This document shows positions 1 through 12,400 of a DNA stretch of 64,000 nucleotides, in pieces (the stretch's first letter is position 1; every line of letters starts with the position of its first letter). The DNA is from Alopecurus myosuroides (lineage: Eukaryota; Streptophyta; Magnoliopsida; Poales; Poaceae). A program made the position numbers and the translations under genes. The DNA lies in NCBI GenBank assembly GCA_028641055.1, contig CM054060.1, forward strand, positions 311,846,949-311,910,948. Direction: 5' to 3'. The notes beneath the pieces were generated by a model that was not told the DNA's origin, did not search any database, and saw only the letters and a list, made by a program, of their open reading frames with translations.

Positions 1-2544
1 TCCAAGGTTCTGGCAAACAGGCTTAAAGTGATTTTACCGGAGATTATCTCAGAGCAGCAGAGTGCTTTCGTCCCCGGCAGGTTGATCACGGATAATGCCT
101 TGATTGCCTTCGAGTGCTTGCATACTATAAGGCAACAGAGTGCTAAAAGGCCGTTCTTTGCTTTGAAGATCGATATGATGAAGGCCTATGACAGGGTGGA
201 GTGGCATTATCTTCATGGTTGTCTATGCAAGCTCGGTTTTGATCCCAGATGGATACAAACAGTGATGCGGTGTGTGACATGCGTCAGGTATGCGGTTCGT
301 GTTAATGGTGAACTTACAGAACCAGTTGTTCCATCTAGAGGGATACGACAGGGAGATCCCATTAGCCCTTATTTATTTCTTCTGTGTACGGAAGGGTTGT
401 CAAGTTTACTGCAACAACGGGAGGATCGAGGTGAGCTCTATGGTATTCGTAATGGAAGGCTCGGTCCCCCTATATCACATTTACTGTTTGCAGATGACAG
501 CATTTTCTTCGCACGGAGTGATGATAAGAGTGTGGCTTCTCTCAAAAATACACTCAAGGTGTTTTGCGATGGATCTGGACAGAAGGTGAACTTGGAGAAA
601 TCATCGGTTTTCTTTGGTCCACGATGCCCTGATCTTGTGAAGAGTACGGTTATGGATAGTCTGGAGGTTCACAGTGAGGCCCTTAATGATTTCTATCTAG
701 GCATGCCAACGTCAGTGGCACGATCACCTACAGCTACTTTCAGCTTTCTCTTTGACAAGATTTGGAAATTCTTAAACGGTCTCTCAGGTAGACCATTATC
801 AAGAGCAGGCAATGAAACACTTCTGAAGGCGGTTGTTCAGGCTATACCCACCTTTGTGATGAGTTGTTTTCAGTTGCCTCTAGCTACATGTGCGAAGATC
901 AAGTCTATCATAGCTAACTGGTGGTGGGGGATGGAGGACGGAAAGAAAAAACTCCATTGGCGATCTTGGGATTGGCTATCCACACCGAAGGGGCTAGGTG
1001 GCATGGGTTTTCGCGATATAGCACTGTTTAACCAAGCCATGTTGGCTAAGCAAGGATGGAGATTACTTACGGTACCCGATTCCCTTTGTGCACGCGTGTT
1101 GAAGGGGAGGTACTTCCCTCTCACTGACTTCTGGCATGCCACGGCCCCGCGCTCGTCATCGCATGTGTGGCGCAGCATATTGCATGGAAGGGAGCTGCTG
1201 GCAAAGGGTATCCGTTGGGCTGTTGGCGATGGTGACTCGATCAAGATCACCGCAGACAATTGGATCCCTCGCTTCCCTCCGGACCGGCTGCAGCTATTGT
1301 CTCCGATCCCAGGTAACGCAAAAGTCAGATGTCTCCTTGATGATGATGCTTGCTCGTGGAACGAGGAAAACGTCCGTGCATTTTTTCCTCCGGAGGTGGT
1401 GTCAAGTATTTTGCAAATTCCAATTTCTCCGCATCTGGGAAGTGATTTTGCTTGCTGGCCCTTTACTCGCCATGGCACTTATAGTGTCAGATCGGGTTAC
1501 AACCTTGCCCGCTCGGCGAAATTCATACAGTGGAGGAGCAGGTCAGGTGTGGGGATCGGCTCTAACTGGATGAATAGTGAAAAACAGTGGAAAACTCTTT
1601 GGAGTATTTCGGCACCAGGGAAGATGAAGATACATTTGTGGAGATTCGCCCATAATTCTCTTCCTAGTGGTGTTCAGTTGCAAATTCGAGGGATACCGGA
1701 TACAGGACCGTGTGTGTTCTGTGATCGACTCGAAACGATTGAGCATTGCTTGCTCAACTGTCAGTTTGCCAGAGTGGTTTGGAGAGCAGTGAAACAACAT
1801 ATACACTTAAACCTGCAGCGCAAGGATTTTGCCTCCAACTTTCAGTGGCTCTTTGATTTCCTGGAGAGGGCTAACTCACTCCAGGCTACGACGCTAGCAG
1901 TAGTTTTCTGGCATATTTGGGAAGCTAGAAACAATTCTCGGAACTCTACTGGAAAACCTAACCCGAGTGGTACTGTGTCCAAGATTATTGCCTACATTGA
2001 ACTCATCAAGTCTCAGGCTCGATCCCCTAACCCAGTCATCAGGTGTGAGTCCAACACTACACATTGGTCTCCACCGCCGCCAGGGGTGATCTCCCTATGC
2101 TCGGATGCGGCAATCTTCAACGGAGGCATGAGCATGGGGGTGGGGGTAGTGGCTCGTGATCACGAAGGCCGTCAGGTGGTGGCATGCAGGCAATCCTTGC
2201 CGGGTCCAGTCTCGCCGGAGGAGGCTGAGGCTTGGGCTGTTCGAAGAGCAATGCTGCTGGCAAAGGAGGAGGGCTTCTCACATATCATATTGGCTTCAGA
2301 CTGCCTCTCCTTGGTGCAGCGTCTTAATTCCTCCGAGATGGATCGATCTGCGGTTGGGATCATCGTTAGTGGTATTAAGTCCTTGGTGAATAATTTTGTC
2401 TCAGTGATCTTCCTCCATCTGAGACGTAATCTCAATACTCTAGCACACTCTCTTGCTAAATCTTGTATTAGATCATCCTCTAGTTTAGCTTTTATTCCTG
2501 TTCCGGATTGCCTCCGGGGAACACGTTGTATCGATGTGATTTGA
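1..2544 (+). CDS. LINE ORF2: reverse transcriptase and RNase H (5' partial)
   Basis: This encodes the polymerase that copies LINE RNA at a nicked target. The frame is open from base 1 to the TGA at 2542-2544 without a break; the first GTG is at 28, but the true start is upstream. What is visible begins with the RT fingers and palm: the LITDNALIAFE and IRQGDPISPYLF motifs, then the catalytic FADDS at 487-501. A zinc-binding RVT region with paired Cys/His (CVFCDRLETIEHC) lies near 1700-1760. An RNase H domain starts near 2100 (SDAAIFNGG, then EEAEAWAVRRA, then ASD) and ends with the NTLAHSLAK motif near 2440. The AP endonuclease domain usual in ORF2 is missing here and would be upstream. The uninterrupted frame suggests a fairly young copy. 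Confidence 0.92.
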   Translation, partial: SKVLANRLKVILPEIISEQQSAFVPGRLITDNALIAFECLHTIRQQSAKRPFFALKIDMMKAYDRVEWHYLHGCLCKLGFDPRWIQTVMRCVTCVRYAVRVNGELTEPVVPSRGIRQGDPISPYLFLLCTEGLSSLLQQREDRGELYGIRNGRLGPPISHLLFADDSIFFARSDDKSVASLKNTLKVFCDGSGQKVNLEKSSVFFGPRCPDLVKSTVMDSLEVHSEALNDFYLGMPTSVARSPTATFSFLFDKIWKFLNGLSGRPLSRAGNETLLKAVVQAIPTFVMSCFQLPLATCAKIKSIIANWWWGMEDGKKKLHWRSWDWLSTPKGLGGMGFRDIALFNQAMLAKQGWRLLTVPDSLCARVLKGRYFPLTDFWHATAPRSSSHVWRSILHGRELLAKGIRWAVGDGDSIKITADNWIPRFPPDRLQLLSPIPGNAKVRCLLDDDACSWNEENVRAFFPPEVVSSILQIPISPHLGSDFACWPFTRHGTYSVRSGYNLARSAKFIQWRSRSGVGIGSNWMNSEKQWKTLWSISAPGKMKIHLWRFAHNSLPSGVQLQIRGIPDTGPCVFCDRLETIEHCLLNCQFARVVWRAVKQHIHLNLQRKDFASNFQWLFDFLERANSLQATTLAVVFWHIWEARNNSRNSTGKPNPSGTVSKIIAYIELIKSQARSPNPVIRCESNTTHWSPPPPGVISLCSDAAIFNGGMSMGVGVVARDHEGRQVVACRQSLPGPVSPEEAEAWAVRRAMLLAKEEGFSHIILASDCLSLVQRLNSSEMDRSAVGIIVSGIKSLVNNFVSVIFLHLRRNLNTLAHSLAKSCIRSSSSLAFIPVPDCLRGTRCIDVI

Positions 2545-2580
2545 TCAATAAAGCTGTGGTTTATGTCAAAAAAAAAAAAA
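1..2580 (+). mobile_element. LINE (non-LTR retrotransposon), 3' part
   Basis: The open frame runs in from the left edge, so the 5' part lies outside the window. The element ends in a short 3' UTR and a poly(A) run at about 2568-2580, as expected for target-primed reverse transcription. The order reverse transcriptase, zinc-binding RT region, RNase H is that of plant L1-type LINEs. The target-site duplication cannot be checked because the 5' junction is outside the window. Confidence 0.93.
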
Positions 2581-3036
2581 CAATATTAAAGTTACAGAGA
2601 CATAGGAGAAAGAGAGGAAGAGAGGAACGTCGCTGACGTGACAACTAGCATCGTGCATAACATTGGGAATATGAGACATCTCAAAAAACAAGCCTCCTAA
2701 TTTGCATCTTTTGGTGTTGCAAAAGAGGCTTTGGTGCTTTGTTCACTAATGCTTTGGATTCCTAATTTGCATCATGAGAAAACATAGATTCTCGGGAGGA
2801 ACACCAGGGAATGTTAATTCTTGACGAAGTGTCAAAGCTTGAATCCACGGCTATTACAAAGTCCCAGTAACCAGTTGTGGAGCGCATGCAGCAGGATTAT
2901 TCATCTATATATCTCCCAAGCCATGAAAATCGACAATCACAATGTATTTCATCGGAGGAATTAATCAATGAAATAAATCATTTCCTTGTTTCTCAATCTG
3001 CTCCAGGAGACCTCGATCGATTGGTCGAATGGAGAA
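2581..3036. other. Spacer between LINE tail and copia element; no gene seen
   Basis: About 450 bases of unique-looking sequence with no convincing ORF or repeat ends. It is the sequence into which the copia element inserted: it stops at the GAACT duplication (3037-3041) and resumes after 31919. Confidence 0.6.
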
Positions 3037-3041
3037 GAACT

Positions 3042-3456
3042 TGAAGGTTCCGTATTTCTGTTGCCGGACGAGCCACATTAGCATCGTTCGTTTTTCTGGA
3101 TTTCTTCAGTTAAGATAACTAAACCTGTCACGAGAGTTTGTTCTCTGACAGTAGTTGCGATTTAGGTAGCGCTTTAGCTCACCGCTATGACCGGGTCTTG
3201 GGATGGCAGGATCGTCACGATCATAGCGGTGATGGTGGACACGAAGTAGAGGAGCGTGGGATGGCACGTTCGTTAACTCTGCCCGAGTCTACGGTTTCAG
3301 TTAAGAGTTTGTTAGCTTGTATCTAGGAGATATATAAGGCAATAACAGAAACAGAAAAGCTGCAAGTTTTGCACGCAGCACAAACATCATGCTCTCGACA
3401 ATCTCTCGATCCTCTCTCTGCCCTTGCCCCTCGATCTGAGTCGTGTGGCAACTTAA
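3042..3456 (+). repeat. 5' LTR of the copia element
   Basis: This LTR is 415 bases, beginning TGAAGG. It contains the sequence ggagatatataaggc, where the matching 3' LTR was later split by the Helitron, so it serves as the empty-site reference. The same stretch contains a plausible TATA box (tatataagg, about 3330). Confidence 0.93.
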
Positions 3457-3458
3457 GT

Positions 3459-3470
3459 TGGTATCAGAGC
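3459..3470 (+). promoter_or_regulatory. Primer binding site (tRNA-iMet type)
   Basis: TGGTATCAGAGC two bases after the LTR end is the usual plant primer-binding sequence complementary to the 3' end of initiator tRNA-Met. Confidence 0.9.
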
Positions 3471-3495
3471 ACCAGGCGTTCAATCTGACCGAGTG

Positions 3496-6400
3496 ATGAC
3501 AAGTTCCGACGACGGATCGGAGAAAGAGGTGAAGGGATCGCCTGCCGCAGCAACGCCCAGAAACGGCTCACGGGCGGCGAAGGCGACACCATGCTGATCG
3601 AGCGGATCATCCGCGAGAGTGACGGTGGGGGGTACATCCCGCCCCTCACGCGGACGAACTACGTCGAGTGGGCGCTGCTGATGAAGGTACAGCTGCAGGT
3701 GGCAGGCTTGTGGGATGTGGTCTCCCCGGGAGTAGGTGAACCGCATGATGACCGGCGCGCGCTCTCCACCATCCTGCGCGGACTGCCAACGGAGCTCCTG
3801 CACACTCTCCGTCAAGGACACGGCGAAGGCGGCGTGGGACACGCTGAAGGCCATGCGCATGGGCGTAGATCACGTCCGGGAGGCAAAGGCGCAAACGCGC
3901 CAAACTCGCGTTCAAGGTCGGAGAAGGAATCGAGGCGTTTTCCATGCGCATGCCAGCGATTACGAATGACCTCGATCTCCTCGGCGACCCCGTCTCCGAG
4001 TACAAGCAGGTGACGAAGATGCTTCGGCTGGTGCCTCGCGCGTACAAGCACATGGCGGCCTCCATCGAGTCGCTGCTGGATATGAAGACCATGCCTCTTG
4101 AGGAGCTCGTTGGTCGCCTCATCGTCTGCGTGGAGCGCGAAGAGGAGGAAGATCCGGCCGCCGCCTCAGGTGGGCGCCTCCTTCTCACGGAGGAGGAATG
4201 GACGGAGCGCCAGCGCCAGCGCAATCAAGGGGGCGACACCAACTCAAAGTCCCCCGGCGACAAGAAGGGCAAGTCGCGGTGGAAGAAGAAGCCGCAAGGC
4301 GGGGAAAAAGGGTCGTCAAGCAGCAACGGCGGCGGCTCCGACGAGCGGAAGAAGGGGACGTGCAACTACTGCGGGATCGAGGGGCACTTCCAAGGAGTGT
4401 CGCAAGGCCAAACGCGACAGGGAAAAACTCCAAAGTTTGAACCTGTCGCAGGTCGAGCCTGAGGAGGAACAGAAGGCCGCCCTGATGCTCGCCACCATCG
4501 ACGTCACGGCAACACACTGCGACGAGCACGCTGGTGTGCAGCACGTGCTCCTGAACGAGGAGCGCGTCGTGCCGGTGCCCATTGACGACGATCGGTGGTA
4601 CCTCGACTCCGGCGCGAGCAAACCACATGACCGGCAGCGAGCGACTGTTGTCAACGGTCGATCAATCCATCGGAGGTATTGTGCGCTTCAGCGACGGATC
4701 ACGAGTGGAAATCACTGGAAAAGGCTCTGTCTTGCTCAACTGCTGGAACGGAGAGCACCGCGTGCTCGGGGCCGTGTACCTGATACCACGCCTCCGCACG
4801 AACATCGTCAGCCTCGGGCAGCTGGACGAGATCAAGTACAAGACCGTAATTGAAGACGGAGCCATGTGCCTCTATGATCACCGTCGATAACTGCTCGCCA
4901 AGGCCCTGTGGATGGAGAACAGATTGTACTCCGTCGCCCTGGAGAAAGCAGTGCCTGTCTGCCTGCTCGCCAAGGCCAGGGACGTGGCGTGGCGCTGGCA
5001 CGCCAGGTACGGCCGCCTTCACTTCCGCGCCCTGTACGAGCTGGGCGCCAAGGAGATGGTCGACGGCATGCCCGCGATCTCGCGCGTGGAGCAGTTCTGC
5101 GAGGGGTGCGTCTTCGGCAAACAACATCGAACCCCGTTCCCACGCGCGTCACCATATCGCTCTGAGCGCGGACTCGAGCTCGTACACGGCGACCTCTGCG
5201 GCCCGATCTCTCTAGCGACACTCGGCGGCAACAAGTACTTCTTGCTGATTGTCGATGATCACAACAGGTACATGTGGTTGGAAACCATACGCACCAAGGA
5301 TGACGCCTTGCGCCTCATCAAGCACATCAAGGCGCTCGCCGAGAACGAATCTGGGCTGCGTCTGGGCGCGCTGAGGACCGACCGCGCCAGCGAGTTCAAC
5401 TCCAACGACTGTCGTGCGTTCTTCAACGAGTACGACATCAAGCACTTCACCACCGCTCCGTACCCCCCGCAAAAAAACGGAGTCGTGGAGAGGCGGAATC
5501 AAACCGTCGTGGAGATGGCTCGGAGCCTCCTGAAGAGCATGTCGATGCCGGCCGCGTTCTAGGGAGAGGCCGTGCGGATTGCGGTGCACATTCTCAATCG
5601 TGCCCCCACGCGCAGCCTCGCCGGTAAGACGCCATATGAAGCTTGGAGAGGGCACAAGCCCAACATGGCACACCTGCGCACATTTGGTTGTGTGGCACAT
5701 GTCAAGAACGTAGGCCCCGGCGTGACCAAGCTCTTAGACCGCTCCACTCCGATGGTGTTCATCGGGTACGAGGAGGGCTCTAAGGCCTACCGCGTCTACG
5801 ACCCAGCGACACGCAAGCTACGCATCACGCGCGAACGTGGTGTTCGAGGAAGGACGTGCCTGGCCATGGGCGACGAATGGCGGCCTTGACATGAAGGAGC
5901 AGTTCACCGTCGTCTTCGACATGGAACCAGCTGATGGGACCATCGCACAGACGCAGTCCACACCGAGCACCAAGGGGAACGCCAGCCAGGCCGAGCCAAG
6001 CGCAGTGCCGGACACCGCCACCGGCTTGAGCACCCCGTGCGCGCCCACGCCGCGCTCCGACGGCGGACATCCCGAGTGGAGCACCTCGCCTGCAAGCGCA
6101 GGCACGATCCAAGGAGTGGATCCGCCTCCAAGGCACCCGATGCAGACGCGTGCGAGCCACGGTATCGTCCTCCCCAACCAGCAGTACCCCGATGAGGATT
6201 GGGAAACCTGCGGCCTCTGCCTAGTTGCCGGCGAAGAACCAGCATCTGTGGTGCACGCCCTGGCCGATGCGCCCTGGCGTCGTGCAATGGAGGAGGAAAT
6301 GCAGTCCATCGTGGAGAACAACACCTGGGAGATCACAACATTGCGAGCCGGGCACCACGCAATCGGATTGAAGTGGGTCTTCAAGGTAAAAAAGGATCCA

Positions 6401-7763
6401 GCGGGGCGCATAGTAAAGCACAAGGTGTGCTTGGTGGCGAAGGGGTATGTGAAGCAACAGGGCATCAATTTCGACGAAGTCTTCGCCCCTGTCGCTCGAC
6501 TAGAGACAGTCCGTTTGCTCTTGGCCCTTGCCGCACACGCCGGTTGGGAAGTGCATCACATGGACGTGAAGTCCGCCTTCCTCAACGGGGAACTCATCGA
6601 GGAAGTGTACGTGAAGCAGCCACCCGGGCTCATCAATCAGCGACATGGTGGGCACGTACTCAAGCTCAACAAGGCACTGTACGGACTCAGACAGGCGCCA
6701 CGGGCGGGGAACGCGAAACTCGACGACACGCTCAAGACAATGGGGTTCGAGCGATGCCCACTCGAGCACGCCCTATACCGTCACAGCAGCAGTGACAATT
6801 TTCTCCTGATCGGGGTTTATGTGGATGATCTGATAATCACAGGCTTGGACACCGACTCCATCGTCAAGTTCAAGAAGCAGATGAACGGCATCTTACGCAT
6901 GAGCGATCTCGGACTCCTAAGTTACTATCTGGGAATCGATGTTGAGCAGCGAGACGGGCACATAGCACTGAGTCAGCGGGGCTATGCCCTGAAGATCCTT
7001 GAGGCTGCAGGCATGCATGACTGCAACCAGTGCCACACACCCATGGAGACACGGCTCAAGGTGGGGAAGAACAACGGGGGCGACGCCGTCGATGCCACCA
7101 TGTACCGCAGCGTCATCGGAAGCCTCCGGGCCAGACCTGGCTTTTGCGGTAGGATTCGCGAGCCGATTCAGGGAGTCTCTAGGATGTCATCACTGGGCAC
7201 TAGTCAAGCAGATCCTGAGGTATGTCAAAGGCACAGTTGGTTTCGAGTGTCGTTAGAGTACAGGATCAGCTCGCAGCCTGCTGGGATATAGTGACAGCGA
7301 CTACGCAGGCGACGTGGATGACCGTAAGAGCACAAGTGGCATTGTCTTCTTTCTCGGCTCAAGCATTGTCACGTGGGAGTCAAGGAAACAGAAGATCATC
7401 GCCCAATCCTCGTGTGAAGCCGAGTACATTGCTGCAGCAACTGCCGCGAGCCAGGCAGTGTGGCTTAGCAGACTACTCGGAGAAATACTTTGGAAAGGTC
7501 CGGAGAAGGTGAAACTCTGCGTGGACAATAAATCCGCCATCGCCCTGTGCAAGAATCCTGTCTTCCATGACCGCATCAAACACATCGACACCCGCTTTCC
7601 CTACATCCGCGAGTGCATGGAAGAGAGGAATGTGGAGGTGGTCCATGCGGGAACAAACGATCAGATGGGTGACATGCTCACCAAGGCCCTGCCTCGAGCC
7701 AAATTCATCGAGATGCGACAGCGTCTCGGAATCATTAAGGTAAAATCTACTCAAAGGAATTAG
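3496..7763 (+). pseudogene. Copia gag-pol polyprotein, decayed
   Basis: Once a single gag-pol frame, now broken in several places. The first ATG (3496) opens about 34 codons before the frame is lost. Gag continues near 3591-4440 (TRTNYVEWALLMKVQLQ) and has a zinc knuckle CNYCGIEGHF near 4360, broken by a frameshift. The aspartic protease motif WYLDSGAS lies near 4595-4618. Integrase follows (about 4912-5560): zinc-finger part, then catalytic D, D and E in HGDLCGP, LRTDRASEF and NGVVERRN. A TAG replaces Trp at 5560-5562. Reverse transcriptase (about 6280-7120) has YVDD at 6818-6829. RNase H (7314-7763) has DDRKSTSG, SSCEAEYIA and VDNKSAI. The domain order protease-integrase-RT-RNase H is diagnostic of copia. 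It cannot make a functional polyprotein. Confidence 0.93.
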
Positions 7764-7800
7764 GGGGTGAGTTTTATCCACAACAGAATTAGGGGTTAAT

Positions 7801-8092
7801 TGAAGGTTCCGTATTTCTGTTGTCGGATGAGCCACATCAGCATAGGTCGTTTTTTCTGAATTTCTTAAGTTAAGATAACTGCACCTGTCACGAGAGTTTG
7901 TTCTCTGACAGTCGTCGCAATTTAGGTAGTGTTTTAGCTCACCACTATGACCGGGTCTTGGGATGGCAGGATTGTCACGATCATAGCGGTGATGGTGGAC
8001 ACGAAGTAGAGGAGCGTGGGCTGGCACGTTCGTTAACTCTGCCCGAGTCTACGGTTTAAGTTAAGAGTTTGTTAGCTTGTATCTAGGAGATA
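7801..8092 (+). repeat. 3' LTR of copia, left part (before Helitron)
   Basis: Matches the first 292 bases of the 5' LTR from TGAAGG, then stops abruptly at ...ggagata. The sequence expected next (tataaggcaataac) is found 23.7 kb away at 31802. A purine-rich stretch (aattagggg, 7788-7796) lies just upstream as a polypurine tract candidate. Confidence 0.93.
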
Positions 8093-8801
8093 TCTCTACT
8101 ATATAATACTAGCAAACATGCCTGTGCGTTGCAACGGGAGAAAAACATCACGGAGGCGCACAAGGCTTTCTTCAAGGTTTTTCGTGCTCACGTATAAAAC
8201 ATAATTGACAAGCATAGAAATAAATATCAATATATAATATCTTGAAATAATATGGTTGTACTATACTTGATTGAAAATTAATTTGTAAAAATAGCAATTA
8301 ACTTACATGAAAATATTGCTCTCCGAATAATTATGGTCCAATGATCTGCAAACAAATATCTCTTTGTACTATACTAAGCGGTACTCTCTGTGCGTTGAAG
8401 AAAAGAAATACAAAGTGAACAAACATAGGACAAATACTTTTGTAATACTGCAAACTGTAGCAACGACCAACTTTTGTATTCATCTAGTACTTACTAGTAA
8501 CTTTATGTTAGCCAATCAGAACAACATGTGAATCCTGGGCAACATATAATAGTCATATGCACAAATCTCGAAAAAACAATGTGTGGCTAAGATAAGAAGG
8601 TACCTCGCGATGCACAAGAGCATATTCTGATCCGGATACAACACAACAGACCTGCCGCCGTGGGCCACCGGCGAAGGAAGGGAGAGAAGCCGCGCGGGCG
8701 ACCTTGTGCAGGCGAGCCTGCTGGCGCCGCCGCACTTCGCCGCCGAGCTCCTCGTCGCGCGCCGCGTTTGGGCCACCAGCACTTCGCCGGCGAGCTCCGC
8801 G
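8093..8801. other. Helitron left arm with a GC-rich captured fragment
   Basis: The first 550 bases are AT-rich Helitron end sequence. About 8630-8801 is strongly GC-rich (gccgccg, cgagctcc) and looks like a piece of a host 5' exon, but I recognise no protein in it. It is interrupted by the CACTA at 8802, and its continuation should begin at 20682. Confidence 0.5.
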
Positions 8802-8867
8802 CACTGGTAGAAAAAAGGCCTTCCACACGCCCCCATCAGTCCCCAAACGTTGCGCACCGTGACTAAT

Positions 8868-9030
8868 GAGTCTTTAGTCCCGGGTCGGGAGGAGACCCGC
8901 GACAGAAGGTCATGCGTCGCGGGTTGGGAAGCGCGTTGAGGCGCGTGGAGGGCATTAATGCCGGTTGGCCTGGCCGCCCGGGACTAATGGTCCTTTAGTC
9001 CCGGTTGGCGTGGCCACCTGGGACTAAAGA
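8868..9030. repeat. CACTA left subterminal repeats
   Basis: Several direct and inverted copies of a motif like TTTAGTCCCGGTTGG / CCGGGACTAAAG. The matching cluster is at 20474-20660. In CACTA elements such arrays bind the transposase; here the role is inferred from position. Confidence 0.8.
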
Positions 9031-9174
9031 TCAAACTGCTCGCCTCCCGCGCGGCGGTTTTTATTTCGCGAGCGAGGCAGAAGGGCGCCATTGCTACAGT
9101 GCGCGTCCGAGTCTCTGTTTCTTCCTCTCTTCTCTTCTCTTCCCTCTCTTCGATCTTCCTCCACCAAGCACACC

Positions 9175-9416
9175 ATGGCTGAAGTTTGGGAGAGATTCCG
9201 TGGTCCCACACCATGTGGCAAGCGTCTCGACGTGTGCTACACCAACAGTTGCGAGAGGCTCCCCGGTGCTCTTGGGCATTTGACCAATCTCTATTTCTCC
9301 TCTCCCGATGAACACCGGTTCTTCGGGCTTGATCTGGAGTATACGGCGGATCAACGGGATGTTGTCGTCATCCAGATTGCGTTCAAGGAGGCCGTTTTGG
9401 TCTTCCAATGGTCAAG
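9175..9416 (+). CDS. Captured WRN-like 3'-5' exonuclease, exon 1
   Basis: ATG at 9175 has a good plant context (ccaccATGgct is closely matched) and follows a CT-rich leader. The exon encodes residues 1-80 plus two bases of codon 81 and ends ...tcaag|gtaacg, a consensus donor. Residues 50-56 (FGLDLEY) hold the ExoI DxE pair (D53, E55) of DEDDy exonucleases, followed by VVVIQIAF, the usual next strand. Joined to exon 2 the frame stays open for 198 codons. Function, if any, would be 3'-5' exonuclease activity on nucleic acid. Such short WRN-like proteins are common in grasses; whether this transposon-borne copy is expressed is unknown. Confidence 0.75.
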
Positions 9417-9493
9417 GTAACGCACACGTACAATCTTGCATCTTTGATTTGTTTGTTGCATCTGAAGAATACATGTGTTGCAACATATCTAAC

Positions 9494-12400
9494 TGTAACA
9501 CCTGGGGTGTTTTCCCCAAGTAGAAAGTTGGTTGTTTTTCTTTTTGCTTTGCATCACATGCATCATATGCATTGCACCCTGTTTTCAAAACAACTCAAAA
9601 GTTCAAACCAATTTAAACTTTCAAAACATGTCCAAAATTTCCAATTAAAAGTTGCAAACTAAACAACTCAAATTGTTTTTCAATAGTTTTGAAGTTGAAT
9701 TTATTTAAATTGCTTGTTAATAAAAATTCCTTTTTATCAACACCCTAATGGCAAATTCAAATTCAAATAAATTCATCCATAATTGACATGTTCCAATTGT
9801 GGTTTAAAAAATTAAAATATTGCAAACATTTAAATTCAATAAATTTCATGGTTGTTTGAGCTTATTGGATAAACTTGCTAAAACTTAAAACTCCAACCTA
9901 TATGAAACCCTATTTGAATTTCAAATAGCAATTTCAAACTAATTGGCATTTTTCAAATTGTTGAAAATAAGTTAACATACCTTGATATTGCCGTTTTGTA
10001 AATCAAATAAAAAATATTTCATCAAACTAAAAGCCTAACCTCTAATTCTATTTTTTTCCCTCCTTTTCCTTACCTACAAAAAAAAAAGAGAGAACCAAAA
10101 AATAAATAAAAAGAAAACCCTTTGAGCTGTGGGGAGGCAGGCCAGCCCACAAGGGGCAGCCCACCTACCACCCACAGCCCATTCCCCTCTTCCCCCAGCC
10201 CACCACACCACCTAGGCCCGCCTACTCCTTCTTCCTCGTACGGCACTGCATCGACGATGTCCACGTCGCCTCTGCCTCGAGGGGACGGCCAGCAGAGGAG
10301 GGCACGCTGCTTAAAACCACCACTACCCTCCTGCGTGCCCTAGACCCCCCTCCCCATCCTCCGCCGTCGCCAGTTCCCTCTCTCTTCCTCTCACCCCTCG
10401 GTTCCTGTGCACCAGCACCCCACCACCACTGCCTCCGTCGCCATGGACGTCCTCCCGCCGAGCTGACGCCAGGAGCGGAACCGCGACCGCTCCCACTCCC
10501 TCTACGCGCGACGAATCGAGCCGGGAGCAACCCCAACTCCGCCGGTGACCCCTCCTCCTCTCCGACCAGCTCCATCTCCGGGGGAAATTCGTCGCCTCCA
10601 TCCTTCCCCGAGCTCGATCGCCTACCTCAACCGCCCCCTGGTGAGCACGCCTTCCAATCCCAGCCATCGCCCGTCTGTCTCCCTTCCCGTGAGCTGCCGT
10701 GGCGTCGACCTTGGCCCTGTCGGCCATGGCAGCACTGAACTTGGGTTCAGAGACCGCGCGCACGGACAGTTGCGGCCGCTGTGGTTCCGACGAGAACTCG
10801 CACACACCACCACAGCATCACACGCCCAGCTGCACCTGACACTACCCCCCCCCCTTGGTCTGCGCGCATGAGGAACAGCAACGCCGCTGCGGTGGTTGCG
10901 ATCGCTCCTTTCCGGAACCTGACGGAGATTCAGGCTTTTGAACGAAAATTCAGTTAAACGACCGCTGTTAACCTCTTCCTGTTACCATATCAGCTGCCAT
11001 CACAACACACAGCACTAGCCCACTGGCCCTGTTCCTTGCGCGCGCTGGGGGAGACGCGGGTTCGATCCCCCACGGCCGAATAAAGGCCCCTTTTTTCTTC
11101 CTTTCTACTCCGCGCGCACGGGCCCGCCCGTCAGTGGCGTGGGTTGCCACCTCGCCCTCCACACGCGCACACGTTGGCGCCAGCGTGGCCTGGGTCTGCT
11201 TGTCAGCGACCCAGTGTCGTTGTGGCTTGGTGCAGCACCCAAAATTTGGGCACGGTTTTCGCAGAGAGGCCCTGTCTCCATAGTTTCCTTCACATCCAAG
11301 CCCCTGGGAAATCACAGTTTGGTCCCTGTTTTTCTTTTGCCCCTAGAAATTGCAAACAAACTCCAAATTTAAAATGTAAAATATGTTTTTCAGTCAAAAT
11401 TCAATGAACTTTCTGATTATCAACTTTGTTTTGCAATTTGTACAATTAAAATTAATTTCATTTAAAAAATGCCTTAATTAATTAATTAAAAGTTCTAATT
11501 AATAACTTTCACATGCTTGCTCCAAATTGAAAACCCAAAACATGAAATCCATCCAAAATTAAATGCCACACTTGAATATCAACTTTGTTTTCTGGTTTGC
11601 AACATTTAAATTGGATATTTGCTTCACCTCTTAATTAATGCATTTAAATTGGTAATATGCTTAACTAAATCATTTAAAATAGTTTTCCAACCTGTAAAAT
11701 ATGTTTCCCATCCCAAAATTCCATGCTCTTTCCAAATATAACATTTGTTTTCTGTTTTGGATAAATAAAACTAATGCAATTACTTAATGCTTTAATTAAA
11801 TCATTTAAATGGTGAAATTCATAACTTGCTCAACTAAAATCCAAATTCAACAAATGAAATATGTATTCCATCTAAAATTTTGTGTTCTTTCCAAATATGA
11901 ATTTTGCTATCTATTTTGAACAATTAAAATGGGTAAAAACAATAAATGCTTGTGTAACTCATTTAAGAAGCCAAATTTTATAACTTAATAAATAATATTT
12001 CCAAACTTGGTAAACCCCTTTTCAAATTGAAGCTATTGTTGTTTTCTCATTGTTTTCCTCATCCATGCATCATTCTAATCAACTTTCACATGATGGTTAT
12101 TTGTAGATCATTTAATTCAACCTTAATTCATGGGATTTTCCATATGCAATCCAAATTGCATATGAGCCCATTTAAATATGTTTACCATGTCAACTAGTTT
12201 ATCTTTGATGCATCCTTAAACTTGTCATGCATCCATATCTTGATCATGCTGGATCTTTTACCGTAGAAGTAATTGTTGCATCCGGTGTTTGTTCGAGGTT
12301 CGTTGCTTCTTCGCGGATAGGACGTTGAGATGATGTGAGCAACGACAAGTTCGGATGTACCTCTACTTGCTGGATTCCAGGCAAGTATACTCACTTGCTA

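Noticed and set aside
11016..11096. A true tRNA gene
   Set aside because: A and B boxes fit, but no acceptor or anticodon stem can be formed.
10222..11315. Long GC-rich frames on both strands in the LARD LTR
   Set aside because: They lie in non-coding LTR, overlap in several frames, are Pro/Arg/Ser-rich without domains, and recur with indels in the other LTR.
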